Assembly: GCF_052065355.1 (NCBI RefSeq)
Contig: NZ_JBQHUF010000013.1
Location: 41,652 to 105,651, forward strand
Direction: 5' to 3'
Length of the DNA stretch: 64,000 nucleotides
Source of the DNA: Flavonifractor sp052065355
Lineage (GTDB): Bacteria; Bacillota; Clostridia; Oscillospirales; Oscillospiraceae
How positions within the stretch are numbered: position 1 is the first letter of the stretch; every line of letters starts with the position of its first letter. Below are positions 62,257-64,000 of this stretch, in pieces. Below the pieces are notes generated by a model. The model was not told where the DNA came from. It saw only the letters and a program-made list of their open reading frames with translations, and made no database searches. The translations under genes were made by a program, and so were the position numbers.

Positions 62257-62469
62257 TTATGACTTGTCCGGTGGTTCGTCAAGCCGGAACTTGAATTGAC
62301 AGTCAATTAACCGCTGCTTTACATAGTCCTCCACCTCGGCGTTGACCTGCCCGTTCACTTTTGAGAAATAGCGGATATATCCGGCGTAGTGGAGCAGGAC
62401 AGCGTTCACGGCTTCTGGGTCGCCCTCACGGGCTTTGAGGATTGTTTCATAGGGGAGAAGTCTACTCAT
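62257..62469 (-). CDS. Helix-turn-helix protein of conjugative elements
   Basis: A 70-aa protein (YETILKAREGDPEAVNAVLL) of the HTH_16-like kind that precedes or follows sigma-like regulators in Firmicute conjugative transposons. It overlaps the end of the sigma-like gene by 8 nt, indicating coupling. Probably a regulator of transfer genes. Confidence 0.78.
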   Translation of the reverse strand: MSRLLPYETILKAREGDPEAVNAVLLHYAGYIRYFSKVNGQVNAEVEDYVKQRLIDCQFKFRLDEPPDKS

Positions 62470-62884
62470 ACCGGCTCACCCCCATTTCTTCGCGTAGCCG
62501 CTGCAAGGCAAGCTGGATATGCCGCCCCGCTGTGCTGCGTGACCGGCCAATACACGCGCCGATCACGCGCTGCGGCTGGCGCAGAAAGTAATAGCGCAGG
62601 ATTTCTTCCCGCGTCTGCTCCGGCAAAACAGAGATCGCGTCGGCAAGGGCGGCGTTGCAGAGCAGGACGGTCTGACCGCAGACGGTAAATGGGTATTCCT
62701 CGTCCGGCTCCGACGCGGCAAACTGGACAAACTTCTCGTTCATCAGATAGTCAAGGGAAACTTGCCGTTCCCATTGCCGTTTAAGCTTCAAAATCTTGTC
62801 CAAGGCGGCACAGCGGATAACAGTCTTGCAAAAGGCGTTGTACCTGCGCTGGATATATTCTTGATAGGCTATCTGGTCGGTCAT
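62462..62884 (-). CDS. Sigma-70-like regulator of mobile elements
   Basis: A 140-aa protein with a sigma region 4-like helix-turn-helix (QPQRVIGACIGRSRSTAGRH near 105-125) and an N-terminal helical region. Such ECF-like proteins in gut conjugative elements activate excision or transfer genes. ATG 62884 follows AAAGGGG. Directly coupled to the HTH gene downstream. Confidence 0.8.
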   Translation of the reverse strand: MTDQIAYQEYIQRRYNAFCKTVIRCAALDKILKLKRQWERQVSLDYLMNEKFVQFAASEPDEEYPFTVCGQTVLLCNAALADAISVLPEQTREEILRYYFLRQPQRVIGACIGRSRSTAGRHIQLALQRLREEMGVSRYE

Positions 62885-63055
62885 GGAAATTCCCCTTTCT
62901 GAATAATAGTGCGGGGCGGTGGCACTTCTTGCTGTCGCCCCTTGATTGCCTACCAGCAAAGGCGGGCGGGGCTGTCAACGGCTGCGCATATGCGCCGTTC
63001 ATCTTGACCGTTGACTGGCTCGGCTGGGTTTGCTATTTACCCGACAAACTTGAAT

Positions 63056-63823
63056 TTATTTTAAGCTATCACGTTTTACCTTCTTAAGCCTTACTATCAT
63101 TACCATAGGAATTTCTTTGTTGGTTTTAAAACATTCTTCATAAAATCCATCAATGACAAATCCAGCTCTAAAACAAAGGTTAAAAATATCTTGTATGGAA
63201 CGATGATAATAAATCTGCTCTTTCGGTTGCCCTTCAATCGCTATATCATAGTAACTGTGCGGTGTCATATATTTTTCAGTCAACGTGACAAAACAAGGGT
63301 GTTGCGTTGCAAAGACAAAAATTCCGCTTTCCTGCAACAGTTCATAAACAGCCATAAGAAGTGGTTCAATATCCGTAATATCCATAATTGCCATATTAGA
63401 AACTGCTTTCGTAAAGGCTCGATTTCTTTTTAATTCTAATATACTTTTTCTATCGGTCGCATCCGCCACACAAAATTCAATTTGTTTTGCATATTGTGAT
63501 TGCCGTCTTTTAGCCAATTCTATCATTTTTTTGCTGTAATCAAAAGCGACAACCGAAGCGCCTCTTTGTGCAAGATACGAAGAATAATTTCCATTGCCAC
63601 ACGCAATATCCAAAATGTAATCCGCAGGATTAGGAGATAGAAGTTCCGTTACTTTGGGACGCACTACCTCTCTGTGAAATTCATTAGATTCGTCACCCAT
63701 TGCATTATCCCAAAATTGTGCGTTCTCCTCCCAGATTTTTTTACTTTCCTCTGTTCCCATGTTCTCTCCCACTCCCCAAATTTGCTTTTTTGCTTCCATT
63801 AAATCTTCCTTACTATATTCCAT
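63056..63823 (-). CDS. Class I SAM-dependent methyltransferase
   Basis: A 255-aa methyltransferase. Motif I is ILDIACGNGNYSSYLA; the acidic end of beta-2 is VAFDYS; motif IV-like VSNMAIMDITDI follows. The substrate is unknown. The gene is clearly AT-rich compared with the surrounding element genes, so it came from a different source. It lies just downstream (50 nt) of the tet gene end, on the same strand, and may have moved with it. ATG 63823 is chosen; frames further up run into the tet gene. Confidence 0.88.
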   Translation of the reverse strand: MEYSKEDLMEAKKQIWGVGENMGTEESKKIWEENAQFWDNAMGDESNEFHREVVRPKVTELLSPNPADYILDIACGNGNYSSYLAQRGASVVAFDYSKKMIELAKRRQSQYAKQIEFCVADATDRKSILELKRNRAFTKAVSNMAIMDITDIEPLLMAVYELLQESGIFVFATQHPCFVTLTEKYMTPHSYYDIAIEGQPKEQIYYHRSIQDIFNLCFRAGFVIDGFYEECFKTNKEIPMVMIVRLKKVKRDSLK

Positions 63824-63873
63824 TGTTACCCTCCATAACTTCTGATTGTTGCCGTCTTGACGATTATGTATCT

Positions 63874-64000
63874 TTACATTACCTTCTGAAACATATGGCG
63901 CACCTTGTCCAGGCGGCTGTTTGGACGGCGGGGCTGGATGACCGGCTGACCGACAGCGGCCTGATATCCTTTCAGCTCTGTAAGGCATACGCTCCGCCCG
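63874..64000 (-). CDS. 3' end of a tetracycline ribosomal-protection protein gene (tet(W)-like)
   Basis: The last 42 codons on the minus strand read LTELKGYQAAVGQPVIQPRR followed by PNSRLDKVRHMFQKVM and stop (63874-63876). The QPRRPNSR-DKVR-MF ending is the C-terminus of TetM/TetO/TetW-type GTPases, which release tetracycline from the ribosome. The LTELKGYQAAVG wording favours tet(W), but the allele needs comparison. The gene continues beyond the window. Confidence 0.82.
   Translation of the reverse strand, partial: GRSVCLTELKGYQAAVGQPVIQPRRPNSRLDKVRHMFQKVM

Larger units (their letters stand above)
55270..64000. mobile_element. Integrative mobilizable element (Tn4451/TnpX-type), right end outside window
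   Basis: From about 55275 the sequence leaves the GH20-like gene and carries a minus-strand set of mobility genes: large serine recombinase, TnpW, DnaC-like ATPase, RepA, Cys-rich protein, relaxase, MobC, HTH and sigma-like proteins, then an AT-rich methyltransferase and the end of a tet ribosomal-protection gene. No type IV secretion genes are seen in the window. The left boundary is inferred from where the GH20-like protein stops matching its family. Confidence 0.75.

Overview
The window looks like a chromosome segment of an anaerobic gut Firmicute, probably of the Oscillospirales (Flavonifractor/Lawsonibacter-like). This is inferred from the SLH-anchored surface protein, the many Clostridia-type lipoproteins, the glycyl radical enzyme, the fairly GC-rich coding sequence and the TnpW/large-serine-recombinase element. 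No rRNA or complete tRNA gene and no CRISPR array was seen.

Layout. (1) 0-20 kb, all on the plus strand: a cell-envelope island flanked by two paralogous receiver-like proteins. It holds a 1548-aa SLH surface protein, five lipoproteins, and counterparts of all three Bacillus subtilis YdjG/YdjH/YdjI partners of PspA (zinc-ribbon membrane protein, TPM-domain protein, SPFH-zinc-ribbon protein), together with an AIM24-type protein and other zinc-ribbon or membrane proteins. PspA itself is absent. (2) 20.2-22.2 kb: an integration scar made of the 3' half of tRNA-Thr(GGT), repeated arm-type sites and a broken tyrosine integrase. (3) 22.2-25.3 kb: an LCP-family protein and an internally duplicated RCC1-repeat lipoprotein. 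(4) 25.6-37.7 kb: an apparent catabolic regulon around a glycyl radical enzyme and its activase. It includes an AraC regulator, an amino-acid/Na+ symporter, a MalY/PatB-type PLP enzyme, VOC and SDR enzymes, a C_GCAxxG_C_C protein and a CoA-disulfide reductase-rhodanese. The radical enzyme has Cys-Ile-Gln where the best-known dehydratases and lyases have Cys-x-Glu. GCAAAC-type direct repeats exactly 21 bp apart lie before two of the transcription units.

(5) 38.1-52.4 kb: a Ter stress module. A divergent CitE-like C-C bond lyase faces a long operon of YceG-type protein, TelA, three TerD proteins, a PMCA-type Ca2+ ATPase, a rhomboid protease, a PRTase-TRSP protein, a StiP/PRTase protein, a HAD phosphatase and a serine protease whose N-terminal half resembles the C-terminal part of the YceG protein. 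The module is thought to make a nucleoside-like metabolite and to sense stress or metal. (6) 52.4-55.3 kb: a TetR repressor and a divergent secreted F5/8C-FN3-GH20-like protein, with two palindromes on the shared promoters. The secreted protein gene is cut off near 55.28 kb. (7) 55.3-64 kb: an integrative mobilizable element in minus orientation, with a large serine recombinase, TnpW, a DnaC-like ATPase, RepA, a Cys-rich protein, a relaxase, MobC, a candidate oriT, HTH and sigma-like regulators and an AT-rich methyltransferase. At the window edge is the last 42 codons of a tetracycline ribosomal-protection gene (tet(W)-like).

Most likely to be new are the glycyl radical regulon with its Cys-Ile-Gln motif, the PspA-less YdjGHI island bracketed by receiver paralogs, and the YceG-like/trypsin fusion ending the Ter operon.
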